From: Sulfuricystis thermophila
GTDB taxonomy: Bacteria > Pseudomonadota > Gammaproteobacteria > Burkholderiales > Rhodocyclaceae
Assembly (NCBI RefSeq): GCF_004323595.1
Contig: NZ_AP019373.1
Location: 1,984,001-2,048,000, forward strand
DNA length: 64,000 nucleotides
Direction: 5' to 3'
The position numbers and the translations under genes were made by a program. Of the stretch, positions 1-12,193 are shown one piece after another (positions within the stretch are counted from its first letter, which is position 1; every line of letters starts with the position of its first letter). The notes under the pieces are model-generated. The model was given only the letters and a program-made list of their open reading frames with translations. It made no database searches and had not been told where the DNA came from.

Positions 1-42
1 GCCGGCCAGCAGCGCGGCGTAAAGGATGCGGATCGGAAACAT
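1..42 (-). CDS. 5' end of an exported protein (partial)
   Basis: Only the first 14 codons are in the window (MFPIRILYAALLAG), and the gene runs off the left edge. The start is supported by an AAGGAG ribosome-binding site about 8 bases upstream. The residues look like the start of a signal peptide: one Arg, then a hydrophobic stretch. It follows nirT on the same strand, separated by a mobile element, so it may be a further exported denitrification protein such as a c-type cytochrome; that is a guess from position only. Confidence 0.55.
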   Translation of the reverse strand, partial: MFPIRILYAALLAG

Positions 43-73
43 TGCACTATCTCCTTGTCGATGGATGATTGAA

Positions 74-279
74 CCCAGATTGTCCATTGGAACACGAGCG
101 GGTTTCGATGGCGAGGGCGAGCAGATTTACGTCCCCGCGACGAGCCAATAACGGTGTCTATTAGCGAGGAGCGGGGGCGCAAAGATGCCGCCCACAGCCC
201 GAAAGCCGCCGTGTAGGGCGATGAAATGAACGTTTTGCATGCTCATGGCGAATCAGCCCGGTCTAATGGACAATCTGGG
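74..279 (+). mobile_element. 206-base inverted-repeat element, copy 1
   Basis: The ends are CCCAGATTGTCCATT and its reverse complement. The flanks are TTGAA on the left and TTAAA on the right, a one-mismatch 5-base target duplication. There is no transposase inside, so it is a MITE-like non-autonomous element. It lies 6 bases from the nirT stop codon. Two further copies are at 2753-2958 (inverted) and 14827-15032, all 206 bases. Confidence 0.85.
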
Positions 280-285
280 TTAAAG

Positions 286-894
286 TCACACGTCGTCGTC
301 TTCGTCACCCTTCATGCCTTTCGGCTTCTGGTGCGCGATGCCCTTGTGACAGTCGATGCAGGTCTTGTTGGTTTTCTTGCCGATCTCGTGCTGCTTCTTG
401 CTGCGATCCTTCTGCGCGTCGAAGGACATGCCTTCGAAGGTATGGCAGTTACGGCATTCGCGCGAATCGCTCGCCTTCATACGCGCCCATTCGTGTTCAG
501 CCAGCGTCAGGCGCTTGGCTTCGAATTTCTCGGGCGTGTCGATCGTGCCGGTGATCTTGCCCCACACCTCGCCGCTCGCCTGGATCTTGCGGATCAGCTT
601 GTGCGTCCAGTCCTTCGGCACATGGCAATCGGAACAGATCGCCCGCACACCGGTGCGGTTGGCGTAATGGATGGTTTTCTTGTATTCCTGATACACGGTG
701 TCGCGCATCTCGTGACAGCCGATGCAGAATTCGAGCGTGTTGGTGGCTTCCATCGCGGTATTGAAACCGCCCCAGAACAGGATGCCCAGCACGAAAAAAG
801 TCGAGACGATGGCGAGGACCGAATAGCGGGCCGATGGACGCCTCAAGCGTTGCCAGAAGCCCATCTTCTCTTGCGGCTGATTTGCATTCCCCAT
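286..894 (-). CDS. nirT: NapC/NirT-family tetraheme cytochrome c
   Basis: This 202-residue protein has one N-terminal membrane anchor (about residues 24-43) and four haem motifs: CIGCH, CSDCH, CRNCH and CIDCH. NapC/NirT proteins take electrons from quinol and pass them to periplasmic reductases. Immediately downstream of nirS, the natural partner is the cd1 nitrite reductase. The start at 894 (MGNANQ) was chosen because a GGGGGAAG ribosome site precedes it; an upstream in-frame codon would add 18 residues of non-signal sequence. The last residues are an acidic tail (GDEDDDV). The stop codon is 6 bases from mobile-element copy 1. A strong hairpin lies just upstream, between nirS and this gene. 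Confidence 0.92.
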   Translation of the reverse strand: MGNANQPQEKMGFWQRLRRPSARYSVLAIVSTFFVLGILFWGGFNTAMEATNTLEFCIGCHEMRDTVYQEYKKTIHYANRTGVRAICSDCHVPKDWTHKLIRKIQASGEVWGKITGTIDTPEKFEAKRLTLAEHEWARMKASDSRECRNCHTFEGMSFDAQKDRSKKQHEIGKKTNKTCIDCHKGIAHQKPKGMKGDEDDDV

Positions 895-921
895 GATGCA
901 TCTTCCCCCTGGATGCCCGGC

Positions 922-943
922 GGCGACGGCAGTTGCCGTCGCC
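922..943 (-). other. Stem-loop between nirS and nirT
   Basis: Two perfect 10-base arms (GGCGACGGCA and its complement) surround a 2-base loop in the short nirS-nirT gap. No T-run follows on the minus strand, so it is more likely an mRNA-stabilising or attenuating hairpin than a terminator. This could set a high nirS to nirT ratio. Confidence 0.5.
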
Positions 944-959
944 ACCATTTCGCTGCGAC

Positions 960-2639
960 TTAGTAAATGTCGTGCTGCGTGTTGTAGACGTTGAACTTGC
1001 CGGTCGGCGTGATCATCTTGGGATCGGTGATCACCTTCTTGACCTTCAGCGTCTTGTCGTCATAGACGACGATCGCCGACTGATCGGTCTTGCCGCCCCA
1101 CAGCGAGATCCACACTTCGGAGGCATCGGCGCTGTATTCCGGATGCACGGCGCGACGGATCGCCTTGGTCTCCGGCAGACCTGAATCCTTGGCGACGTTG
1201 AGCACCACCGGCGGCTTCGACAGATCCCTGATGTCATAGACGGCGACCGATTCGGCGATTTCCCGCTCGGGGTTCTGCGGTGCATCGGCCCACAGATGCG
1301 TCGACTTCGGATGGGTCTTGACGAACAGGTTGCCGGAGCCGATGTGCTTGACTTCCTGCACCACCTTCCAGGCATTATCTTTGTATTGCGGATACTTCGG
1401 ATGCGGCGTGCCGATCAGCGTCAGCACGTCGGCGCCGAGATGCCCAGTGGTCCACACCGGACCGAACTGCGGATGCACGAAGTTGGCGCCGCGACCGGGG
1501 TGCGGGATCTTCTTGACGTCGATCAGCGCCGCCAGCTTGCCTTCCTTGGTATCGACCGCCGCGATCTTGTTCGAGGCGTTGGCCGCGACGAGGAAGTAGC
1601 GCTGCGTCATGTCCCAGCCACCATCGTGCAGGAACTTGGCCGATTCGATCGTGGTGGTCTTCAGGTTCTTGATGTCGCTGTAATCGACCAGCAGGATCTG
1701 GCCGGTTTCCTTGACGTTGATCACCCACTCGGGCTTGATCTGCGACGAGACGATCGACGCGACGCGCGGCTCGGGGTGATATTCGCCATCGACGGTCATG
1801 CCGCGGGTGCTGACGATCTTCAAGGGCTTCAGCGTCTCGCCTTCCATGATCACATACTGCGGCGGCCAGTAAGAGCCGGCCACGGCATACTTGTCCTCAT
1901 AGCCCTTGAACTTGGAGGTATCGACCGAGCGCGCATCGAAGCCGACCTTGATTTCGGCGACCACCGCAGGTTTTTCCATCCACAGGTCGATCAGCGACAG
2001 ACGCCCGTCACGGCCGATCACATACACATAGCGGCCGGAGGCCGACAGACGCGAGATATGCACGGCATAGCCGGTCTTGACGATGCTGCGGATCTCCTTG
2101 GTATCGCCGTCGATCAGCGCCACCTCGCCGGTATCACGCAGGGTGACCGAGAACATGTTCTTCAGATTGAAGTTGTTCATCTGCTTCTTCGGCCGCTGCT
2201 CGACCGGCACGATCAGCTTCCACGAATCCATCGTCTCCTTGAAGCTGTATTCGGGCGGCACATCCGGCGTGGTCTGGATGTAGCGGGCCATCAGGTTGAT
2301 TTCTTCCTTCGTCAGGATGTCATCGAAGTTCACCATGCCGCCTTCGGTACCGTAGGAGATGATCTTTTGCAGACGTTCGGTGCCGAGCTTCAGGGTGCCC
2401 CCTTCCTGCTTGGTGCCATCCTTCAAGGTCTTGGTCCAGTGCGGTTCGAGATTCTTGCCGGTGGCGCCCTTGCGCAACACGCCGTGACAGCCGGCGCAGC
2501 GCTCGAAATAGATCTTCTTCGCCTGCGCCTTCTCCTCTGGCGTCAAGGTCGGCGCCCCTTCCTGCGCGCGCGCCTGGCCGAAGACGGCGGAGACGGCGAC
2601 CGGCAACACTGCAAACGCGAAATACTTCAGCTTCTTCAT
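960..2639 (-). CDS. nirS: Cytochrome cd1 nitrite reductase
   Basis: This 559-residue periplasmic enzyme reduces nitrite to nitric oxide. A signal peptide (about residues 1-25, ending ARA) is followed by a small cytochrome c domain with the haem motif CAGCH (48-52). The rest is the eight-bladed d1 propeller, with the family signatures NLKNMFSVTLRDTG, GYAVHISRLSASGRY, AGSYWPPQYVIM and HPGRGANFVHP, and the conserved end GKFNVYNT. Histidines in these motifs match known d1 ligand and active-site positions. GGGAGG precedes the ATG. An FNR/Dnr box is centred about 88 bases upstream, and mobile-element copy 2 separates the gene from nirN. Length is normal for the family. Confidence 0.97.
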   Translation of the reverse strand: MKKLKYFAFAVLPVAVSAVFGQARAQEGAPTLTPEEKAQAKKIYFERCAGCHGVLRKGATGKNLEPHWTKTLKDGTKQEGGTLKLGTERLQKIISYGTEGGMVNFDDILTKEEINLMARYIQTTPDVPPEYSFKETMDSWKLIVPVEQRPKKQMNNFNLKNMFSVTLRDTGEVALIDGDTKEIRSIVKTGYAVHISRLSASGRYVYVIGRDGRLSLIDLWMEKPAVVAEIKVGFDARSVDTSKFKGYEDKYAVAGSYWPPQYVIMEGETLKPLKIVSTRGMTVDGEYHPEPRVASIVSSQIKPEWVINVKETGQILLVDYSDIKNLKTTTIESAKFLHDGGWDMTQRYFLVAANASNKIAAVDTKEGKLAALIDVKKIPHPGRGANFVHPQFGPVWTTGHLGADVLTLIGTPHPKYPQYKDNAWKVVQEVKHIGSGNLFVKTHPKSTHLWADAPQNPEREIAESVAVYDIRDLSKPPVVLNVAKDSGLPETKAIRRAVHPEYSADASEVWISLWGGKTDQSAIVVYDDKTLKVKKVITDPKMITPTGKFNVYNTQHDIY

Positions 2640-2720
2640 TTCCTGCCCTCCCGGGAAAATGATGGAAAAAAACTGGATACAGCCGAGCCGCTAGCTTCCT
2701 ACTGCGATCATTTCACTACC

Positions 2721-2734
2721 TTGACAAGGGTCAA
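2721..2734 (-). promoter_or_regulatory. FNR/Dnr-type box upstream of nirS
   Basis: TTGACAAGGGTCAA is a perfect TTGAC-N4-GTCAA inverted repeat centred about 88 bases from the nirS ATG. Boxes of this form bind FNR or Dnr/NnrR regulators that switch on denitrification genes under low oxygen and NO. Which regulator acts here cannot be told from the sequence. Confidence 0.8.
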
Positions 2735-2752
2735 TTTTCCTGTCGCATTCAA

Positions 2753-2958
2753 CCCAGATTGTCCATTAGACCGGGCTGATGCGCGATGAGCATGCGAAAC
2801 GATCATTTCAGCGCCCTACACGGCGGGTAGCGGGCTGCGGGCGGCATCTTCGCGCCCCCGCTCCTCGCCAATAGACACCGTTATTGGCTCGTCGCGGGAA
2901 CACAAATCTGCTCGCCCTCGCCTGCGCTACCCGCTCGTGTTCCAATGGACAATCTGGG
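2753..2958 (-). mobile_element. 206-base inverted-repeat element, copy 2
   Basis: It is inverted relative to the other two copies, with the same 15-base terminal inverted repeats. A perfect 5-base duplication TTCAA flanks it on both sides. The right-hand TTCAA supplies the T of the nirN stop codon (TGA at 2960-2962), so it lies exactly at the nirN 3' end. It separates nirN from nirS and its FNR box. Confidence 0.88.
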
Positions 2959-2959
2959 T

Positions 2960-4531
2960 TCAATGTGAAGTGCCTTCGGACTTGGTGATCTTGTTGAAGA
3001 GGTTGTACTTGCCGACCGGCTTGTCCATCGGGATGCGCTTCACCTCTCTGAAAGTCTGCGCATCGAAGACGATCAGCGCACCGCCATCGGCCCTGCGCTC
3101 CCACAGGCTGGCCAAGGCATATTTCCCGTAGCGATCGAATTCGATGTGCGCGAGCGTTTTGCCGGGATCGGTCTTCACTTCGGCGACGAGGGCGAGGCTG
3201 CGCTTGTCGATGATTTGCAGTGTGTCCTTGCCCTGGCGATCCATCATCGAGTCGGTCCAGGCGTAAGGCGTTGCCTCATGGCTGCGCATGAAAAAACCGG
3301 GGCCGCGCGTCGCAATGGTTTTGACGGTTTTCCAATCCTGCATGTCGATCACCGAAATGAGGCCCTCCTTCAGATTCGGCGAGGCCATCACGCGCCGTCC
3401 GTTCCAGTCGAAGGTGATGCCGGAACCCAGATGCGGCATGCCGGGCAGATCGAGATCGGCGATCTTCCTGCGCGCATCGAGATTGACCACCTGCCCTTTG
3501 CCGGCAGTGCGCGAGGCACCCATCAGCTCCGCATAGTCCTGGGTGAAAAAGAAATCGTCGAGCGGCTCGTCGAGCACGGTGCGGCGCGGATTGAGGAAGC
3601 CGGGGATGAAGGCGCCCTCGCGATACTTGAAATCGTGGATCACGCCGGCCGGGATGTCTTCGACCTGCGGGTCGTAGCTGATTTCCCAGACTTCGGGGAT
3701 GTCCTTCAACGCAGCGACGAAGCTCTTCCGCGGCGTCGCATCATAGACGGCGGAAACGCGCGAGCTCTCCTTGCCTGCCCGATCCTTTACCTCGAGCACC
3801 TTGATGAGATTCAGATTGGCGTCGAGCAGCACCAGCGTTTGCGGCAGATAATTGGCCACCGCGACGTATTTGCCGTCGCCGGAGACGGCGACGTTGCGCG
3901 TATTGAGGCCGGCGCGGATTTCGACGACGGTTTTCAGGTTCCACAGGTCGAACTTGCTGATCCAGCCGTCGCGCGAGGCGAAGAACACGTAACGGCCGTC
4001 CGGGGTGAATTTCGGCCCACCGTGCAGCGCATAGCGCGTCGGCACGCGCGCGATCGGTTCCAGCCGGTCGCCATCGAGCACCGTCACATGGTGATCGCCG
4101 GTCTCGACGACGATGAACAGGTTCATCATGTCGGCACCCTTGAAAGCCGCCGCGGGCTGATCCGGCAGGGTGGAGAAATGGACGATGCGCGACGCGCGCA
4201 TCTGCGCTTCCGTCCATTGCGGTGCCGGGACGATCGGCGTGTAGATCCAATCGACCAGCGCGGCGATTTCTTCCTTGGTCAGCTTGTCGGCAAAACCCTG
4301 CATCTGCGTCGCCTCGCGGCCTGCGATGATCGTCTTGATGGCCTCCGCCTTGCGCAGACGGACGAGGCTTTCCGGCAGCAGCGCCGGGCCCGTCAGCCCC
4401 AGCCGATCGGGACCATGACAGGCGGCGCAGTGGGCCTGGTAGAGCGCCTGCGGCGCTTCGGCGGCGAAAGTCGGCGCTGGCAGGACGGCACCGGTAAGCG
4501 CGATACCGAGTGCAAAGATGAGCCTGTTCAT
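2960..4531 (-). CDS. nirN: NirN-like d1-binding cytochrome c
   Basis: The 523-residue protein has a signal peptide (cut near residue 23), a cytochrome c domain with CAACH (35-39) and a cd1-like beta-propeller. NirN oxidises dihydro-haem d1 in the last step of d1 synthesis and hands it to NirS. NirF, the other paralogue, lacks the cytochrome c domain, so NirN is the better call. The ATG overlaps the nirJ stop by ATGA. A copy of the 25-base dispersed repeat encodes part of the signal peptide (GAVLPAPT, about residues 14-21). The stop codon abuts mobile-element copy 2. The shared architecture with NirS leaves some room for misnaming. Confidence 0.85.
   Translation of the reverse strand: MNRLIFALGIALTGAVLPAPTFAAEAPQALYQAHCAACHGPDRLGLTGPALLPESLVRLRKAEAIKTIIAGREATQMQGFADKLTKEEIAALVDWIYTPIVPAPQWTEAQMRASRIVHFSTLPDQPAAAFKGADMMNLFIVVETGDHHVTVLDGDRLEPIARVPTRYALHGGPKFTPDGRYVFFASRDGWISKFDLWNLKTVVEIRAGLNTRNVAVSGDGKYVAVANYLPQTLVLLDANLNLIKVLEVKDRAGKESSRVSAVYDATPRKSFVAALKDIPEVWEISYDPQVEDIPAGVIHDFKYREGAFIPGFLNPRRTVLDEPLDDFFFTQDYAELMGASRTAGKGQVVNLDARRKIADLDLPGMPHLGSGITFDWNGRRVMASPNLKEGLISVIDMQDWKTVKTIATRGPGFFMRSHEATPYAWTDSMMDRQGKDTLQIIDKRSLALVAEVKTDPGKTLAHIEFDRYGKYALASLWERRADGGALIVFDAQTFREVKRIPMDKPVGKYNLFNKITKSEGTSH
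4467..4491 (-). repeat. 25-base dispersed repeat, in nirN signal peptide
   Basis: This is a full copy with one change from consensus. It is read in frame as GAVLPAPT within the signal peptide of nirN. The core of the consensus is CCGCCAGCGCCGACTTT. Confidence 0.85.
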
Positions 4532-5664
4532 GCGATTTCCTCGTCGGTCAGATAGCAGCCCGGGTCTTCGGCCCATGGGTCCCCCGTCAGTTGCTGTGCC
4601 CGCACGCGGGTGTTGCCGTTGCAGATCGAAAGATAGGCGCAGGTCGCACAACGCCCCTTGACCGGGCGCGGACGCTGCTTGAGCCCATTCATCAGCGGAT
4701 CGGAGACGTCCTGCCAGATTTCCCCGAATGGCCTTTCGCGCACATTGCCGAGCGTGTGATGCCACCACATGGTGTCCGGATGTACGTTGGCCAGATTGTC
4801 GATGTTGGCGACATTCACACCGGAAGCATTGCCACCCCATTGCCTGAGTTTTGCCTCGATGTGCGCGGCGCGCTGCGGAAACCGTCGCCGCACCCAGTGG
4901 AGCAGATAGACGCCGTCGGCATCGTTGTTGCCGCTGGTGAATTCCTTCGTTAGCCCCTGCTGCTGATAGGACCAGCAGGTGTCGAACAGGAGCTCCATCG
5001 CCTGTCGCGTCATGCGGTGCTGGGCGTCGTCCTTGCGGTTCTTGTTGCCACGGCCAGCGTAGTTGAGGTGCGAGAAGTAGAAGCGGTCGACGCCCTCGTC
5101 CTCGATGAGCTGGAGCAGGCCGGGCAGATCGGCGAAGTTGTCCTGGGTGAGCGTGAAGCGCACGCCGATCTTGAGACCGGCATCGCGACACAGACGGATC
5201 GCCGCGAGCGATTGGTCGAACGCGCCGGCCAGGCGACGGAAGCGATCGTGCGTTTCACCGAGGCCGTCGAGGCTGATGCCGACATAATCGAAGCCGACCG
5301 GCACGATTTTCTCCATCATCTTCGCATCGATCAGCGTGCCGTTCGAGGACAGCGCGGTGAAGAAACCGAGCGCCTTGCACTGCTGGGCGATGGTGAAGAA
5401 ATCGGGGCGCAGCAGCGGTTCGCCGCCGGAGAGGATCAAGGCCGGCACCTTGAACGCCTTGAGGTCTTCGAGGACGCGCAACACCTCGTCGGTCGTCAGC
5501 TCGCCGGCGAAATCCTTGTCGGCGGAAATCGAGTAGCAATGCTTGCAGGTGAGATTGCAGCGCCGGATCAGGTTCCAGATCACCACCGGGCCCGGCGGCT
5601 GACGCAGCGGGCCGAGCGGTGTCGGCGCAGCGATTTCCTGCATGAACTGGGAGATGCGGAACAT
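4528..5664 (-). CDS. nirJ: Radical SAM haem d1 biosynthesis protein NirJ
   Basis: This 378-residue protein has the radical SAM cluster motif CNLTCKHCY (C36, C40, C43), followed by SGGEP and a C-terminal SPASM-like cysteine region (CATCAYLSIC onward). NirJ removes two propionate side chains from the 12,18-didecarboxysiroheme intermediate of haem d1, in the cytoplasm. It leads a two-gene unit with nirN (ATGA overlap). An FNR/Dnr box lies 36-49 bases upstream of the ATG, so the pair is probably induced together with nirS and norCB. The other d1 genes (nirE, nirDLGH) are not in this window and must lie elsewhere if the pathway is complete. Confidence 0.92.
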   Translation of the reverse strand: MFRISQFMQEIAAPTPLGPLRQPPGPVVIWNLIRRCNLTCKHCYSISADKDFAGELTTDEVLRVLEDLKAFKVPALILSGGEPLLRPDFFTIAQQCKALGFFTALSSNGTLIDAKMMEKIVPVGFDYVGISLDGLGETHDRFRRLAGAFDQSLAAIRLCRDAGLKIGVRFTLTQDNFADLPGLLQLIEDEGVDRFYFSHLNYAGRGNKNRKDDAQHRMTRQAMELLFDTCWSYQQQGLTKEFTSGNNDADGVYLLHWVRRRFPQRAAHIEAKLRQWGGNASGVNVANIDNLANVHPDTMWWHHTLGNVRERPFGEIWQDVSDPLMNGLKQRPRPVKGRCATCAYLSICNGNTRVRAQQLTGDPWAEDPGCYLTDEEIA

Positions 5665-5699
5665 GCGCCCATTGAAGCGTAAACCGCCGGTGGCGCACG

Positions 5700-5713
5700 T
5701 TGATGGCGGTCAA
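5700..5713 (-). promoter_or_regulatory. FNR/Dnr-type box upstream of nirJ
   Basis: TTGATGGCGGTCAA fits TTGAT-N4-GTCAA and is nearly identical to the box before norC. It is centred about 42 bases upstream of the nirJ start codon, close enough to imply a short leader. Confidence 0.72.
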
Positions 5714-5740
5714 TTCTTGCGCGATTCGGCTTTGCGCCTC

Positions 5741-5882
5741 GAAACCCCTGCGAAACGCCGCGAGCGGGATGATAGCTCGGCGCCCGGAGCGCAGCGACCG
5801 AGACATATCAGCGAGATAGGCGAGGGAGTGAGCACCGCGCAACGCAGCAGACCGCCCGCGCAGCCAGTTTCGCAGGGGTTTC
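5741..5882 (+). repeat. Composite repeat, GAAACCCCTGCGAAAC-ended type, copy 1
   Basis: It is 142 bases long with inverted ends GAAACCCCTGCGAAAC and GTTTCGCAGGGGTTTC. GCCTC is found on both sides (5736-5740 and 5883-5887), a possible 5-base target duplication. It sits between norF (stop 4 bases away) and nirJ. A second copy of the same length, near-identical, is at 36505-36646. The central about 67 bases are shared with the different-ended element at 8800-8948. Confidence 0.8.
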
Positions 5883-5885
5883 GCC

Positions 5886-6146
5886 TCATCTCACTCCCAG
5901 CCAGTAGGCGATCAGGATCACCGCCAACACCGCCAGCAGCCAGCCGAGCACGAGGCCGCGCCACAGCAGCCGCACCCGGCGCAGGGCCATGAAGTCCTGG
6001 ATGATCATCCAGCCCTTGATCGCGGCGATGACGAGGATGGCGCTCACCGCGAGAGGGCCGGCATGGCCGGTCTTGCCGATCAGCCAGGTGAGCACGGTGG
6101 CGACCAGCAGCGCCACCCAGAGGACGTTCAGCAGATGGGTATTCAT
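5886..6146 (-). CDS. norF: NorF-like small membrane protein (cytochrome oxidase subunit IV family)
   Basis: This 86-residue protein has three predicted hydrophobic segments (about 5-23, 31-50 and 63-83). Its size and position directly after a COX3-like gene fit NorF, an accessory subunit linked to nitric oxide reductase function. The ATG overlaps the norE stop by ATGA, so the two are translationally coupled. The stop codon lies just outside a composite repeat, and its first two bases fall in the repeat's possible GCCTC duplication. Such small proteins have weak sequence signatures, so the call leans on context. Confidence 0.75.
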   Translation of the reverse strand: MNTHLLNVLWVALLVATVLTWLIGKTGHAGPLAVSAILVIAAIKGWMIIQDFMALRRVRLLWRGLVLGWLLAVLAVILIAYWLGVR

Positions 6147-6727
6147 CGCATCACATAGACGAGCGGAAACAGCACGATCCAGACCAGATCGACCATGTGC
6201 CAGTAGGAGGCGCCGGTTTCCATCCCGTGGTGATCGTGCGCCGAGTAGCCGCCACGGCGGGTCTTGTTCCAGACGAACAGCAGGATCACCATGCCCAGCA
6301 CGACATGCAGCGCGTGGAACATGGTGAGCGAAATGTAAAAGGTGTAGAAGAGATTGGTTTCCAGGGTGACGCCGGCGGCGAACTTGGCTCCGTATTCGAA
6401 ATACTTGACGATCAGGAAGCCCACGCCGCTCATGATCGCCATCAAGAGCCAGTTCGCGCTGGCGCGGACGTGATTCGCCTTGATCGCCGCCACCGCACGG
6501 GCCACGCCCCAGCTGCCGGTGATCAACAACAGCGTGTTGATCATGCCGGCCGTGCTGTCGAGCGTTTTCTGCATCTCGTTGAACAGCTCGAGGTGCGTCA
6601 GGCGCGTGAAGGCATAGGCGGCGAACAGCGCGAAGAAGGCGGCGAGCTCGGCGAGGATGAACACCCAGATCGCGAGATCGCCGGGTGGATAGGGACGCAG
6701 CGCATGCCCGTGGTGGCGGGGATTCAT
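6143..6727 (-). CDS. norE: NorE-like COX3-family membrane protein
   Basis: This 194-residue protein resembles cytochrome c oxidase subunit III, with about five membrane segments. Typical features include an N-terminal PPGDLAIWVFILAELAAF segment and a late TMFHALHVVLGM helix. NorE is an accessory protein that raises NO reductase activity or stabilises the complex. The start at 6727 (MNPRHH) was chosen because the upstream in-frame extension runs through a terminator-like hairpin and does not look like protein; the ribosome site here is weak. It is followed by norF with an ATGA overlap. Confidence 0.8.
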   Translation of the reverse strand: MNPRHHGHALRPYPPGDLAIWVFILAELAAFFALFAAYAFTRLTHLELFNEMQKTLDSTAGMINTLLLITGSWGVARAVAAIKANHVRASANWLLMAIMSGVGFLIVKYFEYGAKFAAGVTLETNLFYTFYISLTMFHALHVVLGMVILLFVWNKTRRGGYSAHDHHGMETGASYWHMVDLVWIVLFPLVYVMR

Positions 6728-6744
6728 GTCTTGAGATACGGAGA

Positions 6745-6786
6745 GGGAAAACGGAAAGCCGGCGCAAGCTTCAGTGCCGGCTTTCC
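6745..6786 (-). terminator. Terminator-like hairpin between norB and norE
   Basis: A perfect 11-base inverted repeat (GGAAAGCCGGC with its complement, 6753-6786) is followed on the minus strand by TTTTCCCTCT. It lies downstream of norB and just upstream of norE, so it probably lowers norEF expression relative to norCB. Confidence 0.65.
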
Positions 6787-6874
6787 AGGAGGAGGAGAAC
6801 GTGGGCAAAGCGCCTTTGCATGCCGACCGCAACCACGCGTTCAAACCGCGGGTGGCTGGGTCGGCGATACGGCG

Positions 6875-8711
<1,837 letters not shown>

Positions 8712-8782
8712 ATGGGCCCCCTTGTGATTTGTCGCCACCAACCGTGGCGGCGTCACTTTAGGGGGCCGCGCAGTAAAGTTCC

Positions 8783-8796
8783 TTGATGCGGGTCAA
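8783..8796 (-). promoter_or_regulatory. FNR/Dnr-type box upstream of norC
   Basis: TTGATGCGGGTCAA matches TTGAT-N4-GTCAA and is centred about 78 bases upstream of the norC ATG. A composite repeat begins 4 bases beyond it on the distal side, leaving the box intact. Confidence 0.78.
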
Positions 8797-8799
8797 GTC

Positions 8800-8948
8800 T
8801 AACAGGTCGTTGAAAAACTACTGCGGTAGGCCATCTGCGGCGTTGCGCGGTGCTCGCTCCCTCGCCTATCTATTTGATATGTCTCGGTCGCTGCGCTCCG
8901 TGCGCCTTGCATCTGGCCATCCTCGCTACGTTTTTCAACAGCCTGTTA
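8800..8948 (+). repeat. Composite repeat, TTGAAAAAC-ended type
   Basis: It is 149 bases long with inverted ends TAACAGG-N2-GTTGAAAAAC. Bases 8841-8906 are nearly identical to the centre of the GAAACCCC-ended elements at 5741-5882 and 36505-36646 on the opposite strand. It therefore shares a core with them but carries different ends. It lies between the norC control region and the alaS 3' end. Confidence 0.75.
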
Positions 8949-9009
8949 AGGAAACACTGAATAAGCCTGCTGCGCGACCGGATGGCTGTGTTGCGCGGTG
9001 TTGGCTTCG

Positions 9010-9051
9010 GCCGCCCCCAAGATGGCAAGCGCAGCAGAATTTTTCACGAGC

Positions 9052-9054
<3 letters not shown>
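9010..9054 (+). repeat. Partial copy of the GAGCTTRTGAAAAAATTC-ended repeat
   Basis: About 45 bases match, in reverse complement, the left end of the element at 25866-26009 (the segment AAGATGGCAAGCG and the GAATTTTTCACGAGCTC end). Its terminus overlaps the alaS stop codon. The stretch 8949-9009 before it holds no gene and may be the degraded rest of this element. Confidence 0.6.
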
Positions 9055-11673
<2,619 letters not shown>

Positions 11674-11726
11674 GGCCTTGCCCGGAAGTGCTTGACGAAG
11701 CGCAGGATTCTACGCGAAGCCGGCAA

Positions 11727-11750
11727 CAAAAAGCCCGCCGGCGGCGGGCT
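11727..11750 (-). terminator. Rho-independent terminator after the small exported protein
   Basis: On the minus strand an inverted repeat of GCCCGCCG/CGGCGGGC is followed directly by TTTTTGTT. It ends the transcript of the gene at 11774-12088 before alaS. Confidence 0.8.
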
Positions 11751-11773
11751 GCGACGACTCGGCAGGCACGGGC

Positions 11774-12088
11774 TCAGCGATGCTGACGGTCATGCTTCTG
11801 GCGATAGATACGGCGGCTCTCGACGTTCTGGGCATGCTGGATGCGGGCGCGCTCGCGGGCGGTGACCACGCCGTCGGCTTTGGCGCGGTTCTCCATCGCA
11901 TCGATGCGATCCTGGCCGCGCTCGAGGCGGGCGGCTTCGCGCGCGGTCAATTGCCCGGAAGCGATGCCCTGATCGATACGCCGCTCCTGGTTCATCTGGC
12001 GCTGGTCGATGCCCGGCGTGGCGGTCTGGGCAAAAGCGGGAAAGGTGATCGAAGCGATGACGACGGCGGCAAGCAGGCGGGTTTTCAT
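11774..12088 (-). CDS. Small exported helical protein of unknown function
   Basis: This 104-residue protein has a clear signal peptide (MKTRLLAAVVIASITFPAFA) and then a charged, probably all-helical body. The body contains GQLTAREAARLERGQDRI and ADGVVTARERARI, an EF-hand-like helix-loop-helix rhythm. It ends in a basic tail (YRQKHDRQHR). AAAGGAG lies before the ATG. I recall similar small periplasmic proteins in many proteobacteria but know no function. It is a single gene with its own terminator; calcium or metal binding is possible but unproven. Confidence 0.75.
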   Translation of the reverse strand: MKTRLLAAVVIASITFPAFAQTATPGIDQRQMNQERRIDQGIASGQLTAREAARLERGQDRIDAMENRAKADGVVTARERARIQHAQNVESRRIYRQKHDRQHR

Positions 12089-12193
12089 GGATTTCTCTCC
12101 TTTGATGACATGGGACATCCCACGCCGCGCATTACCGCAGAAAGTTGTAAGTGCGTCATGGCGCGATTGCAAGCAATTGTTTCAACGCTCGGC

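Noticed and set aside
226-963. A 245-codon frame starting in the first mobile element
   Set aside because: It runs antisense through nirT. The start is the same element-borne ATG that is used at rhlE, but here there is no plausible protein behind it.
2960-4531. Calling this gene nirF
   Set aside because: It carries an N-terminal cytochrome c domain with CAACH and a signal peptide, which NirN has and NirF lacks.
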